A stretch of 64,000 nucleotides of DNA from Mycobacterium gordonae (lineage in GTDB: Bacteria; Actinomycetota; Actinomycetes; Mycobacteriales; Mycobacteriaceae). The notes under the pieces are model-generated. The model did no database searches. It worked only from the letters and a program-made list of their open reading frames with translations, and was not told the DNA's origin. The position numbers and the translations under genes are program-made. Location: NCBI RefSeq assembly GCF_001417955.2, contig NZ_LKTM01000223.1, positions 1 through 64,000 of the forward strand, read 5' to 3'. The stretch's first letter is position 1. Each line of letters begins with the position of its first letter. Shown here one piece after another: positions 52,630 through 63,369 of this stretch.

Positions 52630-53312
52630 TGGGCGCGCCGCCGACCCGCCGGCAGCTGGCCGCGATGGTGGATCACACACTACTCAAGCCGGAGGCCACC
52701 GAAGCCGACGTCCTGGCGCTGGTCGCCGAGGGCACTGACCTGGGTGTCTATGCCGTTTGCGTCTCGCCGTCGATGGTGCCGGTCGCTGTTCGAGAGGCTG
52801 ATGCGCAAGGCGTCCGTGTCGCCGCCGTGGCCGGCTTCCCGTCAGGCAAGCATCTGTCTGTTGTGAAGGCGCAGGAGGCGGCGGCGGCGGTGGCGGCCGG
52901 CGCAGCCGAGGTCGACATGGTCATCGACGTCGGCGCGGCGTTGGCCGGACAGTTCGATGCTGTGCTGGCCGACGTCGCCGCGGTACGCGCCGGCGCAAGC
53001 GGTGCGGTGCTGAAGGTGATCGTCGAGTCGGCGGTGCTGCTCGCTCTCTCGGACGAACACACCCTGGCCGCCGTCTGCCGGGCGGCCGAGGAGGCCGGCG
53101 CCGACTTCGTCAAGACTTCGACCGGCTTCCATCCCGCCGGCGGAGCCTCGGTGCGCGCCGTCGAGGTGATGGCCGCGACCGTGGGCGGCCGGTTGGGGGT
53201 TAAAGCCAGCGGCGGCATCCGTACGGCCTCGGACGCGCTCGCCATGCTCGACGCAGGGGCCACCCGGCTGGGTCTGTCGGGCACCCGGGCCGTGCTGGAC
53301 GGCCTGACTTAA
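52629..53312 (+). CDS. deoC: Deoxyribose-phosphate aldolase
   Basis: DeoC splits 2-deoxyribose-5-phosphate into glyceraldehyde-3-phosphate and acetaldehyde. The 227-residue TIM-barrel protein has [15 protein letters not shown], the Schiff-base Lys in DFVKTSTGF and the second Lys in [11 protein letters not shown]. The start is set by coupling to the preceding stop. It ends one base before the stop of the convergent DUF2993 gene. Confidence 0.96.
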   Translation: MGAPPTRRQLAAMVDHTLLKPEATEADVLALVAEGTDLGVYAVCVSPSMVPVAVREADAQGVRVAAVAGFPSGKHLSVVKAQEAAAAVAAGAAEVDMVIDVGAALAGQFDAVLADVAAVRAGASGAVLKVIVESAVLLALSDEHTLAAVCRAAEEAGADFVKTSTGFHPAGGASVRAVEVMAATVGGRLGVKASGGIRTASDALAMLDAGATRLGLSGTRAVLDGLT

Positions 53313-53313
53313 C

Positions 53314-54363
53314 TCAGAGGTCGGCCAGGCAGGGGTCGGTGTTGCCGGCCGGGATGGTGGCGTTGCGTGCCGCGAAACGCGCAATCACTCCGTTGTCGGT
53401 GACCTCTACGCTTTCCGCGCGAACGCCCAACGGGTAGTCCTTGGTGAGGCTCGAGGTGTAGTCGTTGAGGGTGGACTGCACGGATTCTTTCGGCAGCGAG
53501 AAGCCGAGCGTGTTGAAGCTGACGATCTGCAGCTGAATACCGCCGCCGGATACCACCGGCTTGGCGACGATGTCGTTGAGCATGCCCTTCAACTCGACCG
53601 TGTTGTCCTTGGGGTGCGTGACCACGCTGCTGGTGACGAACTCGCCCAGAATCGGGATGGCGTTCTGCACCGACTCCTTGATCCCCTGGGTGGTCCAAGT
53701 GATGGTGGCGTCCAGCGCGCCGATCGTACCCTTGGAGTCGCCCTTGTTTTCGAGGTTGATGTCCTGGATGTTGAGCTGCAGCTTCATGCCCTTGGCGTCG
53801 CGGATCTGGTTGCCCGCGGTCTCGATCCTGATATTGGTGTAGTGGTCGGTTGCCACCTGCCACAGCACCAGCGGGGTCACCCCGAAGGACGCGGTGGCCT
53901 GGTCTTTGACCACGCAGGCCGTCGCCGCGGCGAGCTTGTTGTTGGCTTCGTGCCGCACGTACAGTTCGGCGCCGATCAGTCCGGCGATCAGCAGCGAGAA
54001 CACGATGATCAGGACCAGCAGGATGGCCAGCGGATCGCGTCGCGAGCGCTTCTTCTTCTTGACCTCGCCGGCCTCGTCCGTCGGCTGCGCGATCGGAGTG
54101 GTGCGGTCGGCGCCGGGCATGGGTGGCGGGGTCGGATTGATCCGCCGGGTGTCCGCGTTGGCGGCGGTCTGCTGATCCGTCTGCGGTGGCTGCGGGGCTG
54201 TCGGGGGTTGCTGTCCGAGTCCGCTCCCACCCTTCGGGTCGCCGGGATGCAGGCGTCCGGCGGAAGGATCCGCGGGGGCCGGTGGTCGGCCGAGCGGTCC
54301 CTGATCGCCCGGACGTGCCCAACCGGATGGGCCTTCGTTGCGTGGTCCCTGCGGAGTCGTCAC
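53314..54363 (-). CDS. DUF2993 (LmeA-like) membrane protein, Rv0479c homologue
   Basis: The 349-residue protein starts with GTG at 54361-54363, overlapping the stop of the hydrolase gene (GTGA). A Pro/Gln-rich disordered cytosolic part of about 100 residues with a basic stretch (KKKKRSRRD) precedes one membrane helix (LAILLVLIIVFSLLIAGLIG). The extracytoplasmic DUF2993 domain follows (FGVTPLVLWQVATDHYTNIR onward). DUF2993 includes the mannosyltransferase-associated LmeA and lipid-binding folds. The role here is unknown but probably in the envelope. Confidence 0.92.
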   Translation of the reverse strand: MTTPQGPRNEGPSGWARPGDQGPLGRPPAPADPSAGRLHPGDPKGGSGLGQQPPTAPQPPQTDQQTAANADTRRINPTPPPMPGADRTTPIAQPTDEAGEVKKKKRSRRDPLAILLVLIIVFSLLIAGLIGAELYVRHEANNKLAAATACVVKDQATASFGVTPLVLWQVATDHYTNIRIETAGNQIRDAKGMKLQLNIQDINLENKGDSKGTIGALDATITWTTQGIKESVQNAIPILGEFVTSSVVTHPKDNTVELKGMLNDIVAKPVVSGGGIQLQIVSFNTLGFSLPKESVQSTLNDYTSSLTKDYPLGVRAESVEVTDNGVIARFAARNATIPAGNTDPCLADL

Positions 54364-55190
54364 GTTCGCGATTCTGCCCTATCGGTGTGAACGAAGTTTG
54401 CGCGGTTGCGCAGCACCGCGATGTTGTCCCGGGCCTTGGTCACGTCGCCGAGGTCGATGTCGGCAACGATCAGTTGCGGCTGGGAGCCCGCGCAAGCCAC
54501 CACGTCCCCCAGGGGCGACGCCAGCAGGCTGCCGCCCACGCCCGTCGGCGCGCCCGAGGCGCTCAGTGCGCCGCCGGGGTCGGCCTGACCGGCGGCGATG
54601 ACGAAGCAGCTGGAATCCAATGCCCGTGCCCGGACCAGCAGGGTCCACTGCTCGAGTTTGCCGGGTCCGGAGCCCCAGGACGCGCAGACGACGATCAGCT
54701 GGGCGCCGCGGTCGGCCAGTTCGGTGTAGAGCGCGGGAAAGCGGACGTCGTAGCACAGCGTGAGACCCACCCCGACGCCGTCGATCTCGATGACCACCGG
54801 TTGCCGGCCGGGCGCCACCGTGCGCGATTCGGTGAAGCCGAATGCGTCGTAGAGGTGGATCTTGTCGTAACGGGCATCGGGCTCGTTGGGTGTGCCCGGG
54901 CCGGCCGCGATCAGGGTATTGGTGACTCGCCCGTCGTCCGTGGGGGCGAACATGCCCGCGACCACGGTGACGCCGGTGTCCGCGGCGATCCGGCGCACCC
55001 CATTGGCCCACGGTCCGTCGACCGGCTCGGCGATCGGTCGCAGTGGCACCCCGAACCGGCACATGGTGGCTTCCGGGAACACCACCAGGCGGGCTCCGGC
55101 ATCGGCTGCGCGCTCGGCGTACTCGCGCACCAGCTGCAGATTCGCGGCCGGGTCGGTGCCGCTGAGGATCTGTGCCAGTGCGATTCGCAT
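54360..55190 (-). CDS. Carbon-nitrogen hydrolase (nitrilase superfamily), Rv0480c homologue
   Basis: The protein is 276 residues from the ATG at 55188-55190. The catalytic triad is visible: Glu in LVVFPEATMCRFG, Lys in YDKIHLYDAFG and Cys in LTLCYDVRFPALY. It hydrolyses a linear amide; the branch resembles omega-amidase or deaminated-glutathione amidase. The substrate is not proven. It lies upstream of the DUF2993 gene in one operon. Confidence 0.93.
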   Translation of the reverse strand: MRIALAQILSGTDPAANLQLVREYAERAADAGARLVVFPEATMCRFGVPLRPIAEPVDGPWANGVRRIAADTGVTVVAGMFAPTDDGRVTNTLIAAGPGTPNEPDARYDKIHLYDAFGFTESRTVAPGRQPVVIEIDGVGVGLTLCYDVRFPALYTELADRGAQLIVVCASWGSGPGKLEQWTLLVRARALDSSCFVIAAGQADPGGALSASGAPTGVGGSLLASPLGDVVACAGSQPQLIVADIDLGDVTKARDNIAVLRNRANFVHTDRAESRT

Positions 55191-55219
55191 GAACGCCAGC
55201 TTAGGCATCGCGACTGCGG

Positions 55220-55771
55220 TCAGCCGGTGCCGTTCCTCGCCGCCGATCCGCCCTCGTTGTTGAGCCACTGGGTGGTGAAGCGCTGCTCGATCGCCACCAG
55301 TTGGCCGAGTTCGTTGCCGATGATCCGCTCCAGCTTTCCGCCGATGAACGGCACCCGCACCTGAATCGTGAGCTGCAGTGTCATCCGGGCGCAGCCCGAC
55401 TCCGCGACCGGCTGCAGCATCGCCGTACCCCACAAATTGACCGGGGCGCCGACGATCGATCCCGCGACGGACGCGGTTGCGATGCCGTCTCTGATCGGGC
55501 CCCACGTCTCCTCGCGCCGTACGCAGAGGTCGCCCCGATGCAGCTGGGTGACCAGCGCGGGCAGGTTCTGGCTCAGCATCGTCTGATGCGTGATCACCTC
55601 GATGGTGCCGTCATCGCCGGACTCGCCACCGATTCGCATCGACTCCAGGCTGGCCACGTCGACCGGCGTCTCGGCGAGCCTGGCCTCCCAGTAAGCCAGG
55701 TCATGGAAGGCCTGGTGGACGTCTCTGACAGTGCCCTCGTAGTCGGCCGACACGTCGAATGAACGCGGCAT
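55220..55771 (-). CDS. DUF2505 protein, Rv0481c homologue
   Basis: The 183-residue protein starts at ATG 55769-55771 ([20 protein letters not shown]). The pattern with [20 protein letters not shown] and a C-terminal [19 protein letters not shown] helix is that of DUF2505, a START/SRPBCC-like lipid-binding fold found in actinobacteria. The function is unknown. It is divergent from murB with 40 bases between them, so promoters overlap. Confidence 0.91.
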   Translation of the reverse strand: MPRSFDVSADYEGTVRDVHQAFHDLAYWEARLAETPVDVASLESMRIGGESGDDGTIEVITHQTMLSQNLPALVTQLHRGDLCVRREETWGPIRDGIATASVAGSIVGAPVNLWGTAMLQPVAESGCARMTLQLTIQVRVPFIGGKLERIIGNELGQLVAIEQRFTTQWLNNEGGSAARNGTG

Positions 55772-55811
55772 AACAGAAAACGCTACCGTTACGGGCCAGG
55801 AAACGGAGCAC

Positions 55812-56906
55812 ATGAAACGGGAAGTCGGGTCGTTCTTTGCCGGCGCGCGCGTCGCCGAGTCGGTGCCGCTTGCACCGTTGACCACACTGCGGGTGGGTCC
55901 GGTGGCGCGACGCGTAATCACCTGTGAGAGCAGCGATCAGGTGATTACGGTGTTGCGGGCGTTGGATGCTCAGCCCCACGGCTTCGACGGCGGCCCCGTG
56001 TTGGTGTTTGCTGGCGGTTCCAATCTGGTGATCGGTGACGGGCTGCCGAATCTCACAGTGGTCCGGCTCGCCAACACCGGCATCGTCATCGACGGCAATC
56101 TGCTGCGCGCCGAGGCGGGCGCGGTGTGGGACGACGTGGTGGTCCGGTCCATCGAGCACGGACTGGGCGGGCTGGAGTGCCTGTCGGGCATTCCCGGTTC
56201 GGCCGGGGCCACGCCGGTGCAGAACGTCGGCGCGTACGGCGTGGAGGTCTCCGACACCATCACCCGGGTCAGGTTGCTGAATCGCCGCAGCGGTGAGGTG
56301 GACTGGGTGCCCGCGGAGGAACTGCAGTTCGGGTACCGCACCAGCGTGCTCAAGCGCGCCGACGGACTCGATCTGCCCGGCATCGTCCTGGAAGTCGAGT
56401 TTGCGCTGGATGCCGGCGGACGCAGTGCGCCGCTGCGTTACGGAGAGTTGACGACGGCTCTGGGCGCGACCAGCGGGGAGCGCGCCGAACCGCAAGCGGT
56501 CCGCGCGGCGGTACTGGCGCTGCGGGCCCGAAAAGGGATGGTGCTCGACGCTGCCGACCACGACACCTGGAGCGTGGGCTCGTTCTTCACCAACCCGGTG
56601 GTCACCCGGGAGGTCTACGAGCGCCTGGCGGCAGCGACCGACGGGCCGGTGCCCAACTACCCGGCGCCCGACGGGGTGAAGCTGGCCGCGGGCTGGTTGG
56701 TAGAGCGCGCCGGTTTCGGGAAGGGGTTCCCCGACGAGAATGCGCCGTGCCGCCTGTCCACCAAGCACGCACTGGCCCTCACCAACCGCGGCAACGCCAC
56801 CTCGGAGGACGTGATGGTACTGGCGCGCACCGTTCGGGACGGAGTTCGTGACGTGTTTGGTATCACACTGAAACCCGAGCCTGTCCTGGTCGGATGCGCT
56901 TTGTAG
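55812..56906 (+). CDS. murB: UDP-N-acetylenolpyruvoylglucosamine reductase
   Basis: MurB reduces UDP-GlcNAc-enolpyruvate to UDP-MurNAc with NADPH and FAD. The 364-residue protein has the FAD-domain motifs [12 protein letters not shown] and [19 protein letters not shown], the YRTSVLK segment, the catalytic Ser in [10 protein letters not shown] and [13 protein letters not shown] near the end. The ATG 55812 follows GGAAACGGAGC. Confidence 0.97.
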   Translation: MKREVGSFFAGARVAESVPLAPLTTLRVGPVARRVITCESSDQVITVLRALDAQPHGFDGGPVLVFAGGSNLVIGDGLPNLTVVRLANTGIVIDGNLLRAEAGAVWDDVVVRSIEHGLGGLECLSGIPGSAGATPVQNVGAYGVEVSDTITRVRLLNRRSGEVDWVPAEELQFGYRTSVLKRADGLDLPGIVLEVEFALDAGGRSAPLRYGELTTALGATSGERAEPQAVRAAVLALRARKGMVLDAADHDTWSVGSFFTNPVVTREVYERLAAATDGPVPNYPAPDGVKLAAGWLVERAGFGKGFPDENAPCRLSTKHALALTNRGNATSEDVMVLARTVRDGVRDVFGITLKPEPVLVGCAL

Positions 56907-56949
56907 CTGCTATTTTTATGCGCGCGCAGCCCCGCCGCACGTCATTGCA

Positions 56950-58329
56950 GTGGGGGAGAGGGCCTTTCGCCCGGTATCTTTGACGGTTGTGACCACCTCT
57001 CGCACCCCCTCGAGCCAAGGGCCGATCAATCGGCGCGCGGCTCTGGCGGCTATCGGCCTCGGGGTGTTCGCGCCGGGTGTCCTGGCCGCGTGTGCCGGTG
57101 GCAAGATCACCCCGCAATCCGAGAAGAAGCCGCCGGCCGCGCCCAAGCTGACCTACCAGCCGTCGAACGCCACCGAAGACGTGGTGCCGATCGCGCCGAT
57201 CAGCGTCAGCGTCACCGACGGCTGGTTCCAGAAGGTCGCGCTGACGAACTCGGCGGGCAAGCCCGTCGCCGGTACGTTCAACCAGGACCGCACCGTCTTC
57301 ATGACCACCGAGCCGCTGGGCTACGACACCACCTACACCTGGAGCGGGTCGGCCGTCGGTCACGACGGCAAGGCCATTCCGGTGGCGGGCAAGTTCATCA
57401 CCGTGACGCCGAAGAAGAAGATCGACGGCGGGTTCCAATTGGCTGACGGCCAGACCGTGGGAATCGCTGCCCCGATCATCATCCAGTTCGACGCCCCGAT
57501 CAGCGACAAGGCCGCGGTCGAGCGGGCGTTGACCATCAAGACCAACCCGCCCGTCGAGGGCAGCTGGGCATGGTTGCCCGACGAATCGCAGGGCGCCCGC
57601 ATCCACTACCGGCCCAAGGAGTACTACCCGGCGGGCACCACCGTCAACGTCGACGCCAAGTTCTACGGGCTGCCGTTCGGCGACGGAGCCTACGGTCTGC
57701 AGGACATGTCCCTGAACATCCAGATCGGCCGACGGCAGATCGTCAAGGCCGAGGTTTCCTCCCACCGCATCCAGGTGGTCACCGACGCCGGCGTGATCAT
57801 GGACTTCCCGTGCAGCTACGGCGAGGCCGACAAGGCCCGCAATGTGACGCGCAACGGCATCCACGTGGTCACCGAGAAGTACGCCGACTTCTACATGTCC
57901 AACCCCGCCGCCGGCTACAGCAACGTGCACGAGCGCTGGGCCGTGCGGATCTCCAACAATGGCGAGTTCATTCACGCCAACCCGTCCAGTGCCGGTGCCC
58001 AGGGCAACAGCAATGTCACCAACGGCTGCATCAACCTGTCGACGGCCGACGCGGCGGAGTACTTCCCGACGGCGATGTACGGCGACCCCGTCGAGGTGAC
58101 CGGCAGCTCGATCCAGCTTTCCTACTCCGACGGCGACATCTGGGACTGGGCCGTGGACTGGGACACCTGGGTGGGGATGTCGGCGTTGCCGGCACCCTCC
58201 GGCCGTCCGCCGGGCACTCAGATCCCGGTCACCGCGCCCGCGACGCCGTCGACGGCGCCCAGCCTGTCTGGCACACCGACGACCACCACCACCACTACGA
58301 CCGGGCCTAGTTCTGGGCCAGGTGGTTGA
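56950..58329 (+). CDS. lprQ: L,D-transpeptidase lipoprotein LprQ (Rv0483, LdtMt5 type)
   Basis: The enzyme makes 3-3 cross-links in peptidoglycan outside the membrane. The 459-residue protein starts with GTG 56950; the conserved FRPVSL segment in the M. tuberculosis homologue supports this over GTG 56989. A twin-Arg signal-like stretch ([17 protein letters not shown]) leads to the lipobox LAAC. Two Ig-like domains precede the YkuD catalytic domain with [10 protein letters not shown] and the Cys in [12 protein letters not shown] Pro/Thr-rich tail ends it. The last 23 bases overlap the convergent SDR gene. Confidence 0.95.
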   Translation: MGERAFRPVSLTVVTTSRTPSSQGPINRRAALAAIGLGVFAPGVLAACAGGKITPQSEKKPPAAPKLTYQPSNATEDVVPIAPISVSVTDGWFQKVALTNSAGKPVAGTFNQDRTVFMTTEPLGYDTTYTWSGSAVGHDGKAIPVAGKFITVTPKKKIDGGFQLADGQTVGIAAPIIIQFDAPISDKAAVERALTIKTNPPVEGSWAWLPDESQGARIHYRPKEYYPAGTTVNVDAKFYGLPFGDGAYGLQDMSLNIQIGRRQIVKAEVSSHRIQVVTDAGVIMDFPCSYGEADKARNVTRNGIHVVTEKYADFYMSNPAAGYSNVHERWAVRISNNGEFIHANPSSAGAQGNSNVTNGCINLSTADAAEYFPTAMYGDPVEVTGSSIQLSYSDGDIWDWAVDWDTWVGMSALPAPSGRPPGTQIPVTAPATPSTAPSLSGTPTTTTTTTTGPSSGPGG

Positions 58330-59065
58330 ACCTTCGGGTTGCCGACGCCTGGTCCCGGGGCCGGATGATGATCTGGTCCAGATTCACGTGTGAGGGACGC
58401 GAAGCCACGAATCCGATGACTTCGGCGACGTCGGCGGCCACCAGGGGTGTCATACCCGAGTAGACCGCGTCCGCGCGTTGCTCGTCGCCGTCGAAACGAA
58501 CCAGCGAGAACTCGGTTTCCACGGCGCCGGGGGCAATCTCGGTCAGTCGCACCGGCTTTCCCAGTAGTTCGCCGCGCAGCGTGCGGTGCAGTGCACCCTG
58601 GGCGTGCTTGGCCGCCGTGTAGCCGGCGCCGCCGTCGTAAATCTCAAGGGCCGCAATCGAAGTCACGGTGACGATCAGGCCGTCACCGGACTCGATCAAC
58701 TTCGGCAGCAACGCCCGGGTCATCCGCAAGGTGCCCAGCACATTGGTCTCCCACATCCAGCGCCAGTGCTCCATGTCGGCCTCGGCCACCGGCGCCAGAC
58801 CTTTCGCGCCGCCGGCGTTGTTGACCAGCACGTCGACCCGGTCCAGCTGAAGGGCCAGCGCGGCAACGTCGTCGTCTTTTGTGACGTCTGCCACAACTGC
58901 GGTGCCGCCGAGCTCGGCGGCCAGCGCCTCGATGCGGTCGGCCCGCCGTGCCACGGGGACCACGTGGAAGCCTTGTGCTGCAAGTACTTTCGCGGTCGCC
59001 TCGCCGATCCCGGAACTGGCTCCGGTCACCACGGCGACTGGCTTGTGCGGGTCGGGGGAACTCAT
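58307..59065 (-). CDS. Short-chain dehydrogenase/reductase, Rv0484c homologue
   Basis: The protein is 252 residues from the ATG at 59063-59065. It has the cofactor motif [11 protein letters not shown], the NNAGGAKG segment, Ser in VTSIAALEI and the active-site YTAAK. It is a classical SDR of unknown substrate, similar to serine or 3-hydroxy acid dehydrogenases of the YdfG type. It converges with lprQ. Confidence 0.93.
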   Translation of the reverse strand: MSSPDPHKPVAVVTGASSGIGEATAKVLAAQGFHVVPVARRADRIEALAAELGGTAVVADVTKDDDVAALALQLDRVDVLVNNAGGAKGLAPVAEADMEHWRWMWETNVLGTLRMTRALLPKLIESGDGLIVTVTSIAALEIYDGGAGYTAAKHAQGALHRTLRGELLGKPVRLTEIAPGAVETEFSLVRFDGDEQRADAVYSGMTPLVAADVAEVIGFVASRPSHVNLDQIIIRPRDQASATRRFNHLAQN

Positions 59066-59246
59066 CGGGACAACTCTAATAAACGTGCTAAATTTTCGGT
59101 GTGTACTGCAGTGCCAAGTTCCGCACGACGACCGCGTGTCTCTACGCGGGCGCGTGTTGTTGTCGCGCACTTTGCCGCGCCTGAACTGACGCAAGTCGCG
59201 GGTGTGGCCAGGGACCCGGCCATCGGAACTCGTAAAAGGACTGCCA

Positions 59247-60563
59247 GTGCACTCGACTACCCTCACCCACCAATCGCACAGCCGCACCGGACTCAACGGA
59301 CAGTTGCGGGCTTACCGGCAGGTTGTGCCCCCGGCATTGCACCTGTCGGACTCGGCGGCGGCCTCGGTGTTTCGCGCCGTGCGGTTACGCGGACCCGTCG
59401 GCCGCGACGTCATCGCCAGCGTCACCTCACTGAGCATCGCCACGGTGAACCGTCAGGTCATCGCGTTGCTCGATGCTGGACTGCTTCGTGAACGAGCCGA
59501 CCTGGCGGTTTCCGGGGCGATCGGACGACCGAGGGTGCCGGTTGAGGTCAACCACGAACCCTTCGTCACGCTCGGCATCCACGTCGGCGCCCGCACCACC
59601 AGCATCGTGGCCACCGATCTGTTCGGCCGCACCCTGGACACGGTCGAGACCCCCACGCCGCTCAGCGGCGCGGGTCCCGCTCTGACCGCGCTGTCCCACA
59701 GCGCCAGCCGCTACCTGCGCCGCTGGCACCGGCGGCGCGCGTTGTGGGCCGGCGTGGCGATCGGCGGCACCGTCGACAGCGCAACCGGCCTGGTGGACCA
59801 TCCGCGACTGGGTTGGCGCCAGGCTCCGGTCGGGCCGGTGCTGGCCGATGCGCTCGGCCTGCCCGTGTCGGTGGCGTCGCACGTGGACGCCATGGCCGGG
59901 GCGGAGCTGCTCCTGGGGATGCGGCGGTTCAACCCGGGTTCGTCCACCAGCCTGTACGTGTACGCGCGGGAGACCGTTGGCTATGCCCTGGTGATCGGCG
60001 GGCGGGTGCACTGCCCCGCCAGCGGTCCGGGCACCATCGCCCCGCTGCCGGTGCAGTCGGAGTTGCTCGGCGGCTCGGGGCAGTTGGAGTCCACCGTCAG
60101 TGACGAGGCCGTCTTGGCGGCCGCCCGCCGGCTCCGGATTTTGCCCGGAGTGGCCCCAGCCAATCGCCCGGGTGCGTCGACGTCCGCCATGACCGACCTG
60201 CTGCGAGTGGCGCGGGCCGGCAATGACCAGGCCAGGGAGCTGTTATCGGAGCGGGCGCGGGTGCTCGGCGGGGCCGTCGCGCTGTTGCGCGACATGCTCA
60301 ATCCCGACGAGGTGGTGGTCGGCGGGCAGGCGTTCACCGAGTGTCCGGAGGGGATGGCCGACGTGGAGGCGGCTTTCGCCGAGCGTTCGGTGCTCGCGCC
60401 ACGCGACATCCGCGTCACCGCTTTCGGTAATCGCGTGCAGGAGGCCGGAGCGGGAATCGTGTCGCTGGACGGCCTTTACGCCGACCCGCTGGGGGCGATG
60501 CGGCGATCGGGAGCGCTGAGCGAGCGGCTCGTCGACACCGAGCCCGCGGCCATCGCCAAGTAG
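59247..60563 (+). CDS. ROK-family transcriptional regulator, Rv0485 homologue
   Basis: The protein is 438 residues, the length of Rv0485, from GTG 59247 preceded by AAAAGGA; the frame opens 45 bases earlier. It has an N-terminal winged helix (VIASVTSLSIATVNRQVIAL) and a ROK sugar-kinase-like domain (LGIHVGARTTSIVATDLFG, AGVAIGGTVDSATG). The CxCGxxGC zinc motif of classical ROK proteins is absent. In M. tuberculosis Rv0485 is reported to affect PE13/PPE18 expression. It is divergent from the SDR gene. Confidence 0.93.
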   Translation: MHSTTLTHQSHSRTGLNGQLRAYRQVVPPALHLSDSAAASVFRAVRLRGPVGRDVIASVTSLSIATVNRQVIALLDAGLLRERADLAVSGAIGRPRVPVEVNHEPFVTLGIHVGARTTSIVATDLFGRTLDTVETPTPLSGAGPALTALSHSASRYLRRWHRRRALWAGVAIGGTVDSATGLVDHPRLGWRQAPVGPVLADALGLPVSVASHVDAMAGAELLLGMRRFNPGSSTSLYVYARETVGYALVIGGRVHCPASGPGTIAPLPVQSELLGGSGQLESTVSDEAVLAAARRLRILPGVAPANRPGASTSAMTDLLRVARAGNDQARELLSERARVLGGAVALLRDMLNPDEVVVGGQAFTECPEGMADVEAAFAERSVLAPRDIRVTAFGNRVQEAGAGIVSLDGLYADPLGAMRRSGALSERLVDTEPAAIAK

Positions 60564-60595
60564 GGGTCTGACCTGCGTAGCTGTCGATCCCAGCC

Positions 60596-61960
60596 ATGCG
60601 CCCGGCCTTACGCCGCGGCGCGTCCTGTAAAGATGACAGTGTGCGTTACGACGACGAACCACGCCGGGTAGCCCTGCTCGCGGTGCACACCTCGCCGCTG
60701 GCACAACCCGGCACCGGGGACGCCGGCGGCATGAATGTCTACGTGCTTCAAAGCGCATTGCACCTGGCCAAGCGCGGTATCGAGGTGGAGATCTTCACCC
60801 GGGCCACCGCGTCGGCCGATCCGCCGGTGGTGCGCGCCGCGCCCGGTGTGCTGGTCCGTAACGTGGTCGCCGGGCCGTTCGAGGGACTCGACAAGTACGA
60901 CCTGCCGACTCAGTTGTGCGCCTTCGCCGCCGGTGTGCTGCGCGCCGAAGCCGCGCATGAGCCCGGCTACTACGACATCGTGCACTCCCATTACTGGCTG
61001 TCCGGGCAGGTCGGGTGGCTGGCCCGCGACCGTTGGGCGGTGCCGTTGGTGCACACGGCGCACACGCTGGCCGCGGTGAAGAACGCCGCGCTGGCCGCGG
61101 GCGATACCGCGGAGCCGCCGTTGCGCACGGTCGGCGAGCAGCAGGTCGTCGACGAGGCGGACCGGCTCATCGTGAACACCGAAGATGAAGCGCGGCAATT
61201 GGTTTCGCTGCACCACGCCGATCCGGCGCGCATTGACGTGGTGCACCCAGGCGTCGATCTGGAAGTTTTCCGGCCCGGCGACCGGGCGGCGGCCCGCGCC
61301 CGGCTGGGGCTGGCACCCGATGAGCCGGTGGTTGCCTTCGTCGGGCGCATCCAACCGCTCAAGGCGCCCGATATCGTGCTGCGTGCGGCGGCGCGCCTGC
61401 CGGGGGTGCGCATCGTCGTGGCCGGTGGCCCGTCCGGCAGCGGCCTGGCATCTCCGGACGGCCTGGCCCGGCTTGCCGGTGAACTCGGCATCGCCTCGCG
61501 GGTGACCTTCCTGCCGCCGCAGTCCCGCGAAGACCTGGCCACCTTGTTCCACGCTGCGGATCTGGTTGCCGTGCCTAGCTATTCGGAGTCTTTCGGCCTG
61601 GTCGCGGTAGAAGCACAGGCCTGCGGGACGCCTGTGGTCGCGGCCGCGGTGGGCGGGCTGCCGGTGGCGGTGCGCGACGGCATCACCGGCACGCTGGTGT
61701 CCGGACACGAGGTCGGGCAGTGGGCCGACGCCATCGACCACCTGCTGCGGGTCAACGCCGGACCCCAGGGCTGGGCGATGAGCCGGGCGGCGGCCGGGCA
61801 TGCCGCCACGTTCTCCTGGGAGAACACCACCGACGCGCTGCTGGCCAGCTACCGGCGCGCGATCGCCGAGTTCAGCGCCGGACGTCAGCGCCGGGTGCGC
61901 GACCTTGTCGCCAAGCGCAAGCCGAGGCGCTGGTCGGCCCGGCGGGGGGTTGGCGCATGA
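60596..61960 (+). CDS. mshA: D-inositol-3-phosphate glycosyltransferase MshA
   Basis: MshA joins UDP-GlcNAc to inositol-3-phosphate, the first step of mycothiol synthesis. The GT-B enzyme of 454 residues (439 if GTG 60641 is used, which I consider equally likely) has [20 protein letters not shown], the [12 protein letters not shown] segment, [15 protein letters not shown] and the UDP-binding [20 protein letters not shown]. It is shorter at the N-terminus than the 480-residue M. tuberculosis protein. It overlaps the next gene by four bases (ATGA). Confidence 0.97.
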   Translation: MRPALRRGASCKDDSVRYDDEPRRVALLAVHTSPLAQPGTGDAGGMNVYVLQSALHLAKRGIEVEIFTRATASADPPVVRAAPGVLVRNVVAGPFEGLDKYDLPTQLCAFAAGVLRAEAAHEPGYYDIVHSHYWLSGQVGWLARDRWAVPLVHTAHTLAAVKNAALAAGDTAEPPLRTVGEQQVVDEADRLIVNTEDEARQLVSLHHADPARIDVVHPGVDLEVFRPGDRAAARARLGLAPDEPVVAFVGRIQPLKAPDIVLRAAARLPGVRIVVAGGPSGSGLASPDGLARLAGELGIASRVTFLPPQSREDLATLFHAADLVAVPSYSESFGLVAVEAQACGTPVVAAAVGGLPVAVRDGITGTLVSGHEVGQWADAIDHLLRVNAGPQGWAMSRAAAGHAATFSWENTTDALLASYRRAIAEFSAGRQRRVRDLVAKRKPRRWSARRGVGA

Positions 61961-62466
61961 GTGTGGAGCAGGTGATCGAGGATGCGCTGCAGGCCAGCGA
62001 GCTGAACTACTCCAAACATGCCGGCGCGCGCGGCGGGCTGGCCGGAATCATCGTCGAGCTCCCCGGTGAGCGGCGGCTCAAGACGAACACGATCCTGAGC
62101 ATCGGCGAACACTCGGTGCGGGTCGAGGCGTTCGTGTGCCGCAAGCCCGACGAGAACCACGAGGGTGTGTACCGGTTTCTGCTCAAACGCAACCGCCGCC
62201 TCTACGGCGTCGCCTACACCCTGGATAAAGTCGGCGACATCTACCTAGTCGGGCGGATGTCGCTGGCGTCGGTTGACGCCGAGGAGATCGACCGCGTGCT
62301 GGGGCAGGTGCTCGAGGCGGTGGATTCGGACTTCAACACGTTGCTGGAGTTGGGTTTTCGGTCGTCGATCCAGAAGGAATGGGAGTGGCGGGTATCCCGC
62401 GGTGAGTCCCTGAAGAACCTGGAGGCGTTCGCGCACCTGATAGACGAAGACGACGAGACTGCGTGA
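61957..62466 (+). CDS. YbjN-like protein, Rv0487 homologue
   Basis: The 169-residue protein ([20 protein letters not shown]) matches the YbjN/TY3H-like sensory-fold group, with [20 protein letters not shown] and [18 protein letters not shown] segments. The function is unknown; YbjN affects stress and motility in E. coli. It is translationally coupled to mshA and 13 bases before gpm1. From memory a LysE-type gene (Rv0488) lies between these in H37Rv but not here. Confidence 0.92.
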   Translation: MSVEQVIEDALQASELNYSKHAGARGGLAGIIVELPGERRLKTNTILSIGEHSVRVEAFVCRKPDENHEGVYRFLLKRNRRLYGVAYTLDKVGDIYLVGRMSLASVDAEEIDRVLGQVLEAVDSDFNTLLELGFRSSIQKEWEWRVSRGESLKNLEAFAHLIDEDDETA

Positions 62467-62479
62467 GAGACTTGCCGCC

Positions 62480-63235
62480 ATGGGAGACACCGCTACGCTG
62501 GTACTGCTGCGCCACGGAGAGAGCGAATGGAACGCCCTCAATCTCTTCACCGGCTGGGTCGACGTCGGGCTGACCGAGAAGGGCCGCGCCGAGGCAGTGC
62601 GCGGCGGCGAGCTGCTCGCCGAGCAGGATCTACTGCCCGACGTGCTCTACACCTCGCTGCTGCGGCGCGCGATCAGCACCGCGCACCTGGCGCTGGATGC
62701 CGCGGACCGGTTGTGGATTCCGGTGCACCGCAGCTGGCGACTCAACGAGCGCCACTACGGCGCGCTGCAGGGCCTGGACAAGGCCGAGACGAAAGAGCGC
62801 TACGGCGAAGAACAGTTCATGGCCTGGCGACGCAGCTATGACACACCGCCGCCGGCCATCGAAAAGGGCAGCAAGTTCAGCCAGGACGCGGACCCCCGGT
62901 ACGCCAACATCGACGGCGGCCCGCTCACCGAATGCCTCGCTGATGTGGTGGACCGGTTCCTCCCGTACTACACCGACGTCATCGTTCCGGATCTGCGCAC
63001 CGGAAAGACGGTGCTGATCGCTGCGCACGGCAACTCGCTGCGTGCCCTGGTGAAGTACCTGGACCAGATGTCCGACGACGACGTCGTCGGGCTGAACATT
63101 CCGACCGGCATTCCGCTGCGCTACGACCTGGATGCTGACCTGCGCCCGAAGGTCGCCGGCGGGACTTACCTGGACCCCGAGGCCGCCGCGGCGGGAGCCG
63201 CGGCCGTGGCCAGCCAGGGTGCGGCGAAAGGCTGA
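62480..63235 (+). CDS. gpm1: 2,3-bisphosphoglycerate-dependent phosphoglycerate mutase
   Basis: The enzyme interconverts 3- and 2-phosphoglycerate in glycolysis. The 251-residue protein has the phospho-His motif [10 protein letters not shown], the [11 protein letters not shown] segment and the second catalytic His in [16 protein letters not shown]. An Ala-rich tail ends it. The 134-base gap to senX3 contains a GTTCACC at 63344 or so and GTTAAC, possibly parts of a RegX3 site. Confidence 0.97.
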   Translation: MGDTATLVLLRHGESEWNALNLFTGWVDVGLTEKGRAEAVRGGELLAEQDLLPDVLYTSLLRRAISTAHLALDAADRLWIPVHRSWRLNERHYGALQGLDKAETKERYGEEQFMAWRRSYDTPPPAIEKGSKFSQDADPRYANIDGGPLTECLADVVDRFLPYYTDVIVPDLRTGKTVLIAAHGNSLRALVKYLDQMSDDDVVGLNIPTGIPLRYDLDADLRPKVAGGTYLDPEAAAAGAAAVASQGAAKG

Positions 63236-63369
63236 TTGCTGCCCCTACCGGACCGTTTGCTGAACATCGCGTTAACAGCAGCGGAACACCTGTGCCGCGG
63301 CGTGTGACTTGTCCGATTTTAGCCGTGCTCCGCTAGGGCTGCGTTCACCCGATTTGTAGGATTTTGTAT

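Noticed and set aside
63255..63360. Possible RegX3 (phosphate) boxes before senX3
   Set aside because: GTTAAC- and GTTCACC-like pieces occur, but no convincing paired site could be aligned by eye; mentioned only in the gpm1 note.
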